The position numbers and the translations under genes are program-made. A stretch of 64,000 nucleotides of DNA, from assembly GCF_900100265.1 (NCBI RefSeq), contig NZ_LT629696.1, positions 3,100,001-3,164,000 of the forward strand. Reading direction: 5' to 3'. The notes under the pieces were generated by a model that had not been told where the DNA came from, made no database searches, and saw nothing but the letters and a program-made list of their open reading frames with translations. This document shows, in pieces, positions 1-8,357 of this stretch. Position 1 is the first letter of the stretch. Every line of letters starts with the position of its first letter. This DNA comes from Leifsonia sp. 466MF. Lineage in GTDB: Bacteria; Actinomycetota; Actinomycetes; Actinomycetales; Microbacteriaceae.

Positions 1-62
<62 letters not shown>

Positions 63-262
63 AGGGAACCGAATCGCCGACTTCCTGCGCTGGCTGTTCC
101 AGGCTAACCGATCGAACATCCGAACGTGCTGCGGATGCCCGGCCGGAGCGGGGCAGTACTGCCGTCGCTACACCAGAAAAAGGGCGCAAAAAAGCTTGGC
201 AGATTCAACCACCGCGTCAAGTGTACGGGACGCGACAGGTCGGCCGCAAAGCGGTCACCGGA

Positions 263-937
263 CTACAGGAGTTTGCGCTCAAGAGCCCACGCGGTGAGCT
301 CGTGCCGGGAGGAGAGCTGAAGCTTCCGCAGCACCGCGGAGACGTGCGTCTCGACCGTCTTGATCGAGATGAACAGCTCGGCCGCGACCTCTTTGTAGGC
401 GTATCCGCGGGCGATCAACCGCATCACCTCGCGCTCCCGCGCGGACAGCCGGTCCAGCTCGTCGGTCGACTCCGCCTGCTCGCCGGAGGCCGCGCCGAAG
501 GCGTCGAGCACGAAGCCGGCGAGGCGGGGCGAGAAGACCGCGTCGCCGCCGGCCACCGCGACGACCGCGTCGCTGACCTGGCCGCCCGAGCTGCCCTTCG
601 TGAGGTAGCCGCGGGCTCCGGCGCGGATGACGCCCACCACATCCTCGGCCGCATCCGACACGCTGAGCGCCAGGAAGCGCGTGGACGGGGTCTCGGCCGC
701 CGTCCTGCGAACGACCTCCGCTCCGCCGCCGCCTGCGCCACCGGGCAGGTGCACGTCGAGCAGCACGACGTCGGGCCGGGTCTCCAGGACCACGGCGACC
801 GCCGCATCCACATCGGCGGCCTCTCCGACGACGTGCAGGCGGTCGTCGAGGTCTGCGCGGAGCCCGGAACGGAAGATGGAGTGGTCGTCCACGATCACCA
901 CGGTGACGGGCCGGCCGGTGGCGGTGCTCTCGGTCAT
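263..937 (-). CDS. NarL/LuxR-family response regulator
   Basis: The 224-residue protein is a DNA-binding response regulator. Its receiver domain has the acidic pair D17/D18, the phosphoacceptor D61 in DVVLLDVHLPG, and the conserved lysine in YLTKG. A C-terminal LuxR-type helix-turn-helix begins at LSAREREVMRLIARG. The start codon overlaps the stop of the upstream histidine kinase (ATGA), so the two are translationally coupled and should form a cognate pair. The pairing with PspC-domain proteins suggests a cell-envelope stress role like the LiaRS/VraRS group. That role is inferred from context. Confidence 0.93.
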   Translation of the reverse strand: MTESTATGRPVTVVIVDDHSIFRSGLRADLDDRLHVVGEAADVDAAVAVVLETRPDVVLLDVHLPGGAGGGGAEVVRRTAAETPSTRFLALSVSDAAEDVVGVIRAGARGYLTKGSSGGQVSDAVVAVAGGDAVFSPRLAGFVLDAFGAASGEQAESTDELDRLSAREREVMRLIARGYAYKEVAAELFISIKTVETHVSAVLRKLQLSSRHELTAWALERKLL

Positions 938-2142
938 GCGGCCTCGTTCGCGATATCGATGGTCAGCTGGATCTCGGTGCCGGTCTCGCGCGCCGTCACG
1001 GTCGCCTGACCGCCGGCACGGCGCATACGGCCGATGATCGATTCTCTGACACCGAGACGCCCTTCGGGAAGCGCCCCGAGGTCGAAGCCCGGTCCGCGGT
1101 CGCGGATGAACACATCCACTCGTCCGGACGCGTGCTCGACGTAGACGGAGACGGCGCCTCCCGCGTGACGCGCGGCGTTCAGCATCGCCTCGCGTGCGGC
1201 CGCCCCCAGCTCGGAGGGCGCGTTCCTCACCGGCTCGCCGACGGAGACGACGTCGAAGGTGACGGGATGCTCCACCTCCAGGGCGGCCGCGACCTCCCGG
1301 AGTTCGGCGGCGAGGTCCCGCTCCTCCGCTCCCGAGGCCGCCGCACCCTCGGTGAACAGCCACTCGCGCAGCTCGCGCTCCTGGGCGCGGGCGATGCGCC
1401 CGACCTCGCTCGACGCTCCTGCACGGTTCTGGATGAGAGCGAGCGTCTGCAGCACGGAGTCGTGCAGGTGCGCCGCCATCTCCGCCCGCTGCTCCTCCTT
1501 GATGCGCGCAGTCCGCTCGGTGATCAGTTCCCGCCACAGCCGCAGCCCCCACGGAGCCACCAGCACCGCCGCGCCGGCGAAGGTGGCGATCAGGATGCCG
1601 AGCCACAGCACCCCCGAGCCGGAGACGTTCTGCGTGAGGGCGATCGCCAGCGCGACCAGCACGAGGAAGGCGCCGCAGACGATGCGGAAGGCCGCGGGAG
1701 AGAGAGGTGCGAAGGCGACCGGCTCCTCGTCCGCCAGCTGCTCCCAGGCGACGGCGAGCACCAGCAGGGCGGCGCAGGCGACCAGCGCCCCGAAACCGGG
1801 GCCGAGTGCCCCGCCCGCAGCGAGGACCACGGCCGTGATCCCCGCCGCCGCACCGGCGCCGGCGAGCAGCCAGGGCAGGTTCACCCGGCGGCGCACGCCG
1901 TCCGCGGGGTCGAGGCCCGACGGGGTGCGCAACGGCGTGAATGCCCACAGCCAGAGGTACAGCAGGAGCCCGGCGCCGCCCAGGAACGTGGCGCCCACGA
2001 ACGCCCAGCGCACGGCCGCAACCGGCCAGCCGAGGTGGTCGGCGAGCGCGACGCTCACCCCGCTCACGGCGCACGTGCGCGGCCGGGCCAGCGGGGGCCG
2101 CGGCAGGCCGGCGCGCGAACCGGCGGGCGCTGTGGACGACAT
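934..2142 (-). CDS. PspC-domain sensor histidine kinase (HisKA_3 type)
   Basis: This is an integral-membrane sensor kinase of about 402 residues. The N-terminal part (roughly residues 15-70) is a PspC-like module with a membrane segment. Several more hydrophobic helices follow. The dimerisation region carries HLHDSVLQTL, with H227 the likely phosphorylated histidine. A GHKL ATPase domain follows, with an N box (REAMLNAARHA) and a G box (DRGPGFD). ATG at 2142 was chosen because GGA lies about eight bases upstream. A TTG twelve bases earlier is the alternative. It overlaps the response regulator gene by four bases and is divergent from another PspC protein. Fusion of PspC to a kinase is known in actinobacteria, and the signal is probably envelope stress. 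Confidence 0.9.
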   Translation of the reverse strand: MSSTAPAGSRAGLPRPPLARPRTCAVSGVSVALADHLGWPVAAVRWAFVGATFLGGAGLLLYLWLWAFTPLRTPSGLDPADGVRRRVNLPWLLAGAGAAAGITAVVLAAGGALGPGFGALVACAALLVLAVAWEQLADEEPVAFAPLSPAAFRIVCGAFLVLVALAIALTQNVSGSGVLWLGILIATFAGAAVLVAPWGLRLWRELITERTARIKEEQRAEMAAHLHDSVLQTLALIQNRAGASSEVGRIARAQERELREWLFTEGAAASGAEERDLAAELREVAAALEVEHPVTFDVVSVGEPVRNAPSELGAAAREAMLNAARHAGGAVSVYVEHASGRVDVFIRDRGPGFDLGALPEGRLGVRESIIGRMRRAGGQATVTARETGTEIQLTIDIANEAA

Positions 2143-2256
2143 AGTCAGATCCAAGCAGACCCCGAGGGGACCCGCACCCGATGGCCGCCCTAATCAGGGT
2201 CCGCTCAGGGGTTCACCCGATACCCGGGCGAGAAGCCCGACGCCAGGATGGGGAAC

Positions 2257-3543
2257 ATGTCACAGAACGACTCGACTCCCCCGGTGGGGACGCCCGCGAA
2301 CCCCTACGGCGGTCCGCAGACCGGATTCTCCGGCCGCGGAACACGCTTCTTCGATTGGATGCGCGGCCTCGGCATCGTCCGGGCCGACGGCTGGCTCGGC
2401 GGAGTGAGCGCCGGGGTGGCGTACCGCCTGGGCATCGACCCTCTCATCGTGCGCGGCATCATCGTGGTGGCCGGCATCCTCGGCGCACCGGTGCTGCTGC
2501 TGTACGCGGCGGCGTGGGCCCTCCTGCCGGACCGCGAAGGCCGCATCCACCTCCAGCAGTTCTTCGAGGGCGACTTCCAGCCGCCGATCGTCGCGATCGG
2601 CGTCATGGCGCTGCTCTCGCTGCTGCCGTGGACGAGCGGCGTCTGGTGGGCTGACGGGCCGTTCTGGAACGTTCCGGCCTGGAGCGATGTGATCGGCCGC
2701 GTCATCTGGACGCTGGTGGTCATCGGCGCGGTGGTCGCGCTCATCGTCATCGCCGTGCGGAACTCGGACGCCCGGGCGGCGACGCGGGCGACCCCGCCGA
2801 CGCCGGCGGCGGGGTCGAGTGGGTTCGGGACGACGGCCACGGCCGGTGCCGACACGACGGCGAGCACTTTCACGGCGGACGCGGGCTCCGCGGCCTCGAC
2901 GGACGCGGCGACAGACGCGGGCACCGCTTCCGCCGGAACCCCGTCCTCGACCGTACCGGCGGCGAGCGCCGCATCCATCCCGACCCCGCAGCTGGACACC
3001 GCCGTCGAGCCGACGGCGCCGCCTGCACCGCGCCTGGGCGCGTCCGCCGACGAGGTCGCCGACTGGCAGCAGCGCCAGGCGCAGTGGCGGGCGGAGCACG
3101 CGGCGTGGAAGCAGCGGCTGGCCGCGGACATGCGCGCAGTCAAGGCGCAGCGGTCGGCCGAGCTCCGGACGCAGGTCGCCACCGCGACGGCCGAGGCGGC
3201 TGCGCGCCGGGAGGCCTACGGGGCGGCGAACCCGCGCGTCGGCGCCGCGGTCGGCTGGCTGACCGTCGGACTGGCTCTCGTCGCCGGATCGCTGGTGGCC
3301 ATCGTGTGGCCTCAACTGGCCGACGTCACTCGCTTCACGACGGCCGCCGGACTCGCCGCCGCCACGCTCGTCGTCGGCGTCGTCGTGCTCATCGCCGGGC
3401 TGGCGCGGCGTCGCAGCGGATTCCTCACCTTCCTCGGGATCCTGCTGGCCGTGCTCACGACGGCCGCACTGCTCCTCGCGGGTGACAACGTCGCCGGCAT
3501 CCACCTGACGAGCGTCGGGCTGCCCGCGCTCCTCCAGCACTGA
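2257..3543 (+). CDS. PspC-domain membrane protein
   Basis: The product has about 428 residues. A PspC domain lies near residues 25-95, including WLGGVSAGVAYRLGIDPLIVRG and a hydrophobic helix. Two further membrane segments follow, then a long Ala/Thr/Pro-rich linker, a charged region (WQQRQAQWRAEHAAWKQR) that could form a coiled coil, and four C-terminal membrane helices. Two in-frame starts exist. The second ATG at 2257 is preferred because AGGA lies eight bases before it; the first is at 2248. It is transcribed away from the PspC-kinase operon across about 100 bp, so the three genes probably form one envelope-stress regulon. The precise function is unknown. Confidence 0.85.
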   Translation: MSQNDSTPPVGTPANPYGGPQTGFSGRGTRFFDWMRGLGIVRADGWLGGVSAGVAYRLGIDPLIVRGIIVVAGILGAPVLLLYAAAWALLPDREGRIHLQQFFEGDFQPPIVAIGVMALLSLLPWTSGVWWADGPFWNVPAWSDVIGRVIWTLVVIGAVVALIVIAVRNSDARAATRATPPTPAAGSSGFGTTATAGADTTASTFTADAGSAASTDAATDAGTASAGTPSSTVPAASAASIPTPQLDTAVEPTAPPAPRLGASADEVADWQQRQAQWRAEHAAWKQRLAADMRAVKAQRSAELRTQVATATAEAAARREAYGAANPRVGAAVGWLTVGLALVAGSLVAIVWPQLADVTRFTTAAGLAAATLVVGVVVLIAGLARRRSGFLTFLGILLAVLTTAALLLAGDNVAGIHLTSVGLPALLQH

Positions 3544-3590
3544 TCCAGCGCCGACCCGTGCTGGCCGAGAATCGACCGAGAGAGACGACC

Positions 3591-3971
3591 ATGACCGACC
3601 AGAAGCCGCAGAACGCATCTCAGGAGGCCTCGACCTCCGAGACGGCGCCCCTCACGGGAGCACCGTTCACCGCGCCGACGCCGCCTCCCCCCAGCCCTGT
3701 GTACACGGCGCCGCTCACACCGACCGGCGAAGCACCGGTGCGCTGGGGCGGCGTGGTCTGGGGACTCCTTCTGACGCTCTTCGCCGCTGCCACCCTCTAC
3801 GTGCTGGCGTCATGGGAACGCGTCCGCGACGTCGCCGACTGGCTCGCGTCGCTCACGCCGGGTTCGGCCTGGGCGCTCGGAGCCGCCGTCATCGGCCTCG
3901 TCATCGTCGTCTCCGCCCTGCTCGGCGGCATCCGAGCCTCCCAGCGCAGGCGCGTGCGCGCGCGGATCTGA
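3591..3971 (+). CDS. Small membrane protein of unknown function
   Basis: A product of about 126 residues starts at an ATG preceded by the purine-rich GAGAGAGA. The first 45 or so residues are polar and rich in Pro/Thr (PTPPPPSPVYTAPLTPTGE). Two hydrophobic helices follow (WGLLLTLFAAATLYVLASW and WALGAAVIGLVIVVSALLGG) and a short basic tail RRRVRARI. It lies 47 bp after the PspC gene on the same strand and is probably co-transcribed with it. No catalytic motif is visible and I do not recognise a named family. A GTG at 3558 would give a longer product but has no better ribosome binding site. Confidence 0.7.
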   Translation: MTDQKPQNASQEASTSETAPLTGAPFTAPTPPPPSPVYTAPLTPTGEAPVRWGGVVWGLLLTLFAAATLYVLASWERVRDVADWLASLTPGSAWALGAAVIGLVIVVSALLGGIRASQRRRVRARI

Positions 3972-4063
3972 CCCGTTCCGTCCACAGAACGGCTTCGACG
4001 CCCGTTCTCCACCGATGTCCTCGGCGGGGAGCGGGCGTCAGGCGTCCCTGACACGATGGCTCC

Positions 4064-6154
4064 ATGACCACTGCAACAGATGCCCTCTCCAGCCTCCGGG
4101 CCCTCGTCGGGCGACCGGAGGCCGAGTTCCATGACGGGCAGTTCGAGGCCATCATCGCTCTGGTCGACGATCATCGACGGGCCCTGGTCGTGCAGCGCAC
4201 GGGATGGGGCAAGTCCGCGGTGTACTTCGTGGCGACCATGTTGCTGCGAGCCCGGGGCGCAGGGCCGACCATCCTGGTCTCGCCTCTGCTGGCGCTCATG
4301 CGCGACCAGGTGGCGGCAGCCGAGCGGGCGGGTGTGCGCGCCGTGACCATCAACTCGTCCAATCGGCACGAGTGGGACGATGTGGCGGCCCGTCTCCGGG
4401 AGGACTCGGTCGACGTGCTCCTCGTCTCGCCGGAGCGGCTGAACAACCCGGACTTCCGCGACACGCAGCTGCCGGCCCTGGTCGAGCGCAGCGGACTGCT
4501 GGTGGTGGATGAAGCCCACTGCATCTCGGACTGGGGACACGACTTCCGGCCCGACTATCGCCGGCTCCGCGACCTGATCGGGCAGCTTCCCGACGGCGTG
4601 CCCGTGCTCGCGACCACGGCGACGGCCAACGAGCGCGTCGTGGCCGACGTGGTGGAGCAGCTCGGTGTCGGCCGCGAAGCCGAGGTCCTGACGATCCGCG
4701 GGCCACTCGCCCGGCGATCGCTGCGATTGGGAGTCCTCCCGCTGCCCGACGCCACCGCCCGGCTCGCCTGGCTCGCCGGTCACCTCGGCGACCTGCCCGG
4801 CAGCGGCATCGTGTACACCCTGACGGTGTCGGCCGCAGAGGACACCGCGCGGGTGCTCCGCCGCGCCGGCCACGAAGCGCACGCGTACACCGGGCAGACG
4901 GACACCGCCGAGCGGGAAGACCTGGAGGGCCGGCTCAAGCGCAACGAGGTCAAGGTGCTCGTGGCGACGAGTGCTCTCGGGATGGGCTTCGACAAGCCGG
5001 ACCTCGGCTTCGTCGTCCACCTGGGGGCGCCGTCGTCTCCCGTCGCCTACTACCAGCAGGTGGGTCGCGCCGGCCGGGCGACCGAGAACGCCGATGTGCT
5101 GTTGCTCCCCGGCCCGGAGGACCGCGCCATCTGGCAGTACTTCGCGACCGCTTCCATGCCGTCGCGCGAGAAGGCCGCCGCTGTGCTCGAGGCGCTCGGG
5201 TCGGAGCCCCTGTCGACGCGCGTGCTGGAGAGCCGCGTCGACCTCCGGGCGTCCACGCTGGAACTGCTGCTGAAGGTGCTGGATGTCGACGGCGCCGTGA
5301 GGCGGGTGAGCGGCGGCTGGGTCTCGACCGGCGCACCCTGGGAGTACGACGAAGAGCGGTACGCCCGCATCGCTGCCGCCCGCGAGGCGGAGCAGCAATC
5401 GATGCTCGACTACGAGTCCACGTCCGGGTGCCGGATGGAGTTCCTGCAGCGCGCGCTCGACGACCCGGATGCCGGCCCCTGCGGCCGCTGCGACAACTGC
5501 GCGGGCGTCTGGTACCCGACGGAGGTGGACGGCAGTGCGGCCGGCGAGGTCGGCACCATCCTCGACAGGGTCGGTGTCGAGCTCGAGCCGCGCAAGCTGT
5601 GGCCGACGGGCGCTGATCGCCTCGGGGTTGCGGTGAAGGGCAAGATCGGGGTGGACCAGCAGCTCCGGCCCGGTAGGGCGCTCGCCCGGTTGACAGACCT
5701 CGGCTGGGGCGGTCGCCTGCGTGAGCTGCTGGCCGACGACGCGGCCGACCAGCCGGTGCCGCCCGCTGTCCTCGACGCGTGCGTGCGGGTACTCGCCGAC
5801 TGGGACTGGGATGCGCGCCCGGGAGCCGTCGTCGCGATGCCCTCACGCCGGCGACCGGAGCTCATCGAGACCCTCGCTCGCGGGCTCGCGGGTATCGGCC
5901 GCCTTCCGTTCGCCGGGACGCTCGACTGGCGCGGTGGACCGCCGACCGGAGCACCCGGCGGCAACAGCGCTTTCCGGCTGGCGTCCGTGTGGAACCGGTT
6001 CTCGGCCGACGGGCTCGATCTGCCGCCCGGCGTCCCCGTCCTCCTCGTGGACGACCTCGTCGACAGTCGCTGGACGATCACGGTCGCCGGTCAAGAGCTC
6101 CTGCGTGCGGGAGCAGGGGCAGTTCTCCCGTTCGCGACCGCAGTGCGTAGCTGA
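4064..6154 (+). CDS. RecQ-like ATP-dependent DNA helicase with phosphoribosyltransferase-like C-terminus
   Basis: The 696-residue superfamily 2 helicase shows Walker A TGWGKS (46-51), DEAH (149-152) and the aromatic-rich loop HCISDWGHDFRPDYRRL typical of RecQ. The second RecA domain has GMGFDKPDLGFVVHLGAPSS and QQVGRAGR. Cysteines C456, C473, C476 and C479 (CGRCDNC) match the RecQ zinc-binding region. No HRDC domain is visible. The last 130 residues instead contain VVAMPSRRRPELIETLARGL and VLLVDDLVDSR (about 659-669), which resemble the PRPP-binding loop of ComF-type phosphoribosyltransferases. Known RecQ proteins unwind DNA 3' to 5' in repair; what the tail adds is not clear. A strong hairpin follows the stop. 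Confidence 0.9.
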   Translation: MTTATDALSSLRALVGRPEAEFHDGQFEAIIALVDDHRRALVVQRTGWGKSAVYFVATMLLRARGAGPTILVSPLLALMRDQVAAAERAGVRAVTINSSNRHEWDDVAARLREDSVDVLLVSPERLNNPDFRDTQLPALVERSGLLVVDEAHCISDWGHDFRPDYRRLRDLIGQLPDGVPVLATTATANERVVADVVEQLGVGREAEVLTIRGPLARRSLRLGVLPLPDATARLAWLAGHLGDLPGSGIVYTLTVSAAEDTARVLRRAGHEAHAYTGQTDTAEREDLEGRLKRNEVKVLVATSALGMGFDKPDLGFVVHLGAPSSPVAYYQQVGRAGRATENADVLLLPGPEDRAIWQYFATASMPSREKAAAVLEALGSEPLSTRVLESRVDLRASTLELLLKVLDVDGAVRRVSGGWVSTGAPWEYDEERYARIAAAREAEQQSMLDYESTSGCRMEFLQRALDDPDAGPCGRCDNCAGVWYPTEVDGSAAGEVGTILDRVGVELEPRKLWPTGADRLGVAVKGKIGVDQQLRPGRALARLTDLGWGGRLRELLADDAADQPVPPAVLDACVRVLADWDWDARPGAVVAMPSRRRPELIETLARGLAGIGRLPFAGTLDWRGGPPTGAPGGNSAFRLASVWNRFSADGLDLPPGVPVLLVDDLVDSRWTITVAGQELLRAGAGAVLPFATAVRS

Positions 6155-6189
6155 GCTCCGTCATGTCGCACTCCGTGCAGGTAGGAGCG

Positions 6190-6236
6190 CGGCTGAGGGA
6201 GGCGAGCGCCGAACCGGTGCTCGCCTCCCTCAGCCG
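6190..6236. terminator. Bidirectional terminator between convergent genes
   Basis: A perfect 18-bp stem (6190-6207 with 6219-6236; left arm CGGCTGAGGGAGGCGAGC) encloses an 11-base loop that can itself pair further. It lies between the helicase stop and the stop of the convergent glycine-rich gene. No clear T-tract follows, as is common in actinobacteria. Confidence 0.85.
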
Positions 6237-6237
6237 G

Positions 6238-7056
6238 TCACATGAAGTCGCCGCCGCCGCCGAAGTCGCCGCCCCCGAAGTCGCCGCCACCGAAGCCTCC
6301 CCAGTCGCCGCCACCGCCCCAGTCGCCACCGCCACCGAAGTCGCCGCCGCCGGAGGCGTCGCCGCCCCCGTCCCAGCCGGCCGCGTCGACCGAGCCGGCG
6401 TCACCGGTGCCCCCGTCGCCGCCCTGGTCGCCGCCGTTCTGGTCGCCGCCCTGGTCGGTCCCGTCCTGGTTGTCGCCGTTCTGGTTGTCGCCGTTCTGGT
6501 CGCCTGCGCCGCCGTCGGCCTGGTCGGCGCCGGGCGCCGGAAGGAACGCGCTGACTAGGGCGGAGCCGATCACGTAACCGGCCACGCTTCCGAGCAGGGA
6601 GCTGGCGAACATGCTGCCGAAGCCCGCTCCCCCGAAACCGGGACGGCCGGCGCCGCCGGCGCCACCGCCGCCGAGGGCACGCTCGAGGGTGCCCGGCTGA
6701 CGGAGCTCGGAGCGGGTCGCCGCCTGAGCGAGCGATCGGGGGTCGTCGCCGCGCGGCTGCTCCCCTGCGGGAGCGTTCTCGCTGAGCTGCTGGAACAGCA
6801 GGCGCCGCTGGTCGGGCGTCAGCTTTGCGAACGCCTCCTCGTGCACCTGCTCGATCGTCTCGGGCGGGGCGGTGCGGAGCAGGTACCGGTAGCGCTCGAC
6901 CGCGATCTCATCCTCACTGCGGCCCTGCGGCTGGGCGGGAGCTTGTCCCGGCGCTTGGCCCTGGCCTCCGCCGTACGGCTGGTTGGCGGTGTTCTGCGTC
7001 TGCGTGCCGTTCGGGCGCGGTTCCTCGCGTCCGAGCAGGCGGTCCAGGAATCCCAT
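6238..7056 (-). CDS. Glycine-rich low-complexity membrane protein of unknown function
   Basis: The 272-residue product begins MGFLDRLLGREE and a Gln/Pro-rich linker. A compact segment follows at about residues 47-95 (DEIAVERYRYLLRTAPPETIEQVHEEAFAKL and DQRRLLFQQL). There is then a Gly-rich stretch, one hydrophobic helix (FASSLLGSVAGYVIGSALVSAFL), repeats of DQNGDNQNG, and a tail of GGGDF/GGGDW repeats to the stop. The tail resembles the Gly-Gly-Asp-Phe/Trp tails on several uncharacterised bacterial membrane proteins. No enzyme motif is present. It stands alone, with a palindrome in its upstream region and a shared terminator after it. Confidence 0.75.
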   Translation of the reverse strand: MGFLDRLLGREEPRPNGTQTQNTANQPYGGGQGQAPGQAPAQPQGRSEDEIAVERYRYLLRTAPPETIEQVHEEAFAKLTPDQRRLLFQQLSENAPAGEQPRGDDPRSLAQAATRSELRQPGTLERALGGGGAGGAGRPGFGGAGFGSMFASSLLGSVAGYVIGSALVSAFLPAPGADQADGGAGDQNGDNQNGDNQDGTDQGGDQNGGDQGGDGGTGDAGSVDAAGWDGGGDASGGGDFGGGGDWGGGGDWGGFGGGDFGGGDFGGGGDFM

Positions 7057-7121
7057 GTCGTCCCCTCCGGTCCTTCCCGGCGCGAACGCGCCGTGTGGAG
7101 TTCAGCCTACGGAGCGCGGCG

Positions 7122-7135
7122 TGAGAAAATTCTCA
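7122..7135. promoter_or_regulatory. Palindrome upstream of the glycine-rich gene
   Basis: TGAGAA-AA-TTCTCA is a perfect 6-2-6 inverted repeat 66 bases upstream of the minus-strand start at 7056. The position suits a transcription-factor site, but no regulator can be named. Confidence 0.35.
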
Positions 7136-7200
7136 GAGTTGGATGGGTGTCAGCACAGCGCCGAATGTGAGAGACCTCGGCGTCGGGGCACGTCCTCGGA

Positions 7201-8178
7201 CTAGTTCTGCATTCTGACCTGCTGACCTTTCACCAGCGGGAAGTCGACCAGCGCGTATCCTTCGAGATCCTCCTTGTGCATGTCGACACCCGTGATCTGG
7301 CTGTTCTCGTACGTGGTGTAGTAGTACACGCCGCCATCGGTGTTGCAGCAGGACGAATAGATCGTGATTTCGTATTTGTCGTCGTCTCCGACATGGACAC
7401 ACCCGCGCTGTTGCGCAACCGATCCCAGGATGTGGAAGAACTGGCTGATGGACTCCGACTCCGATTCGCCGGCCACGGAGTTCATCCGAGTGAACACCGC
7501 CTTCGCGAAGCGAGATGCCGAAGACAGGTCGCCTGGCAGACCGATCGCACCCATTCCACGGCTGTAGATGTCGAAGGAGATGTCCTTCGAGAAGTGGTTC
7601 TTCGGAGGATAAGTCGACAGATTCATGTAGTCGTTCAGACCGAAAGCCTGAATCTCGAAAGTCGGATTGTTGGTGAGGACGCCGAACGGGTTGTCATACA
7701 CCCGGAGGCCCTCCTTCACACTCTCCACCGTGATCGACCGGTTTTTATCGCCGATGATCCAGTGCAACGGCGACAGCGGAAATGCTTCACTGAACGCGAT
7801 GTCGACGAGGTTGACGTCGCTCAACGCTGCCTCAACCTGGTCCACCGTCTCGAACTGTCCAAGCACCCACGGGATGAACTCGAAAGGTGTGACGTTCGTC
7901 TTGACTGGAACTTCTGGTTTGTAGTCAGCGTTGCCAGGGAAATTGAGGCCGGCCATACCGAGGCCTTTCTCGTTCGCTGCGTCGTAATACAGCGGGTAAC
8001 CGTCCGAAATCGTGGCGATGCCGATGATGGCGTGATGAGGTGTAAGAGTTCCGATGTTGCGGAACTCGAACGGGAAATTTCTCGGGGTGACGGTGACGGT
8101 CTCGTTATAGGAGTACTCGAGGTCGAGGTTTCGCCCGAAGTAATGGTCTTTGGTCGTATAGCTCAGTCCAGTGCACAT
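7201..8178 (-). CDS. bsh: Bile salt hydrolase (choloylglycine hydrolase family)
   Basis: A 325-residue Ntn-hydrolase that cleaves the amide bond of glycine- or taurine-conjugated bile acids, or a related acyl amide. After Met removal C2 is the nucleophile. The other active-site residues of characterised bile salt hydrolases are all present: R16 and D19 (FGRNLDLEYS), N79 (AGLNF), N171 (LTNNPTF) and R223 (DLSSASRF). The sequence is unusually close to Listeria and Lactobacillus enzymes (YTTKDHYFGRN, RGMGAIGLPGDLSS, NSQITGVDMHKEDLE). There is no signal peptide, so it should act in the cytoplasm. Base composition is visibly less GC-rich than either neighbour, which suggests acquisition by transfer. 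It stands alone between unrelated genes. Penicillin V acylase activity is the main alternative. Confidence 0.92.
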   Translation of the reverse strand: MCTGLSYTTKDHYFGRNLDLEYSYNETVTVTPRNFPFEFRNIGTLTPHHAIIGIATISDGYPLYYDAANEKGLGMAGLNFPGNADYKPEVPVKTNVTPFEFIPWVLGQFETVDQVEAALSDVNLVDIAFSEAFPLSPLHWIIGDKNRSITVESVKEGLRVYDNPFGVLTNNPTFEIQAFGLNDYMNLSTYPPKNHFSKDISFDIYSRGMGAIGLPGDLSSASRFAKAVFTRMNSVAGESESESISQFFHILGSVAQQRGCVHVGDDDKYEITIYSSCCNTDGGVYYYTTYENSQITGVDMHKEDLEGYALVDFPLVKGQQVRMQN

Positions 8179-8357
8179 CGTATCTGCCCTTTTTGTCGGT
8201 CGGGTGTCTTCGTCGCGCTCTCCTCGGGGCCGGTCTACCAGTAACAGACACCGGGCACCAGGACCGTCAGAGCCGTCGATCACATCCACGGCCACACGAT
8301 CGATGCGGGATCGTTCCGCCGCAAACCTCGCTTGAATGGATGGTCGGCGAGAACCCG
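8179..8357. other. Intergenic region between murB end and bsh
   Basis: About 180 bases without a convincing gene. It should hold the bsh promoter on the minus strand. AAGGGC about nine bases before the bsh ATG is the likely ribosome binding site. No terminator hairpin for murB was recognised. Confidence 0.5.

Noticed and set aside
126..320. 64-codon plus-strand frame next to the tRNA
   Set aside because: Basic, low-complexity translation overlapping the end of the response regulator; no start signal.
938..2074. In-frame minus-strand extension upstream of the response regulator giving a 603-residue frame
   Set aside because: The added part is Arg-rich and overlaps the whole histidine kinase in another frame; the true start is the ATGA overlap at 937.
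3973..3992. CCGTTC/GAACGG hairpin before the helicase gene
   Set aside because: Only six base pairs with an eight-base loop; too weak to call as a terminator or operator.
6242..6577. Proline/serine-rich plus-strand frame
   Set aside because: It is the antisense of the GGGDF/GGGDW repeat tail of the minus-strand gene; the repeat makes a long open frame by chance.
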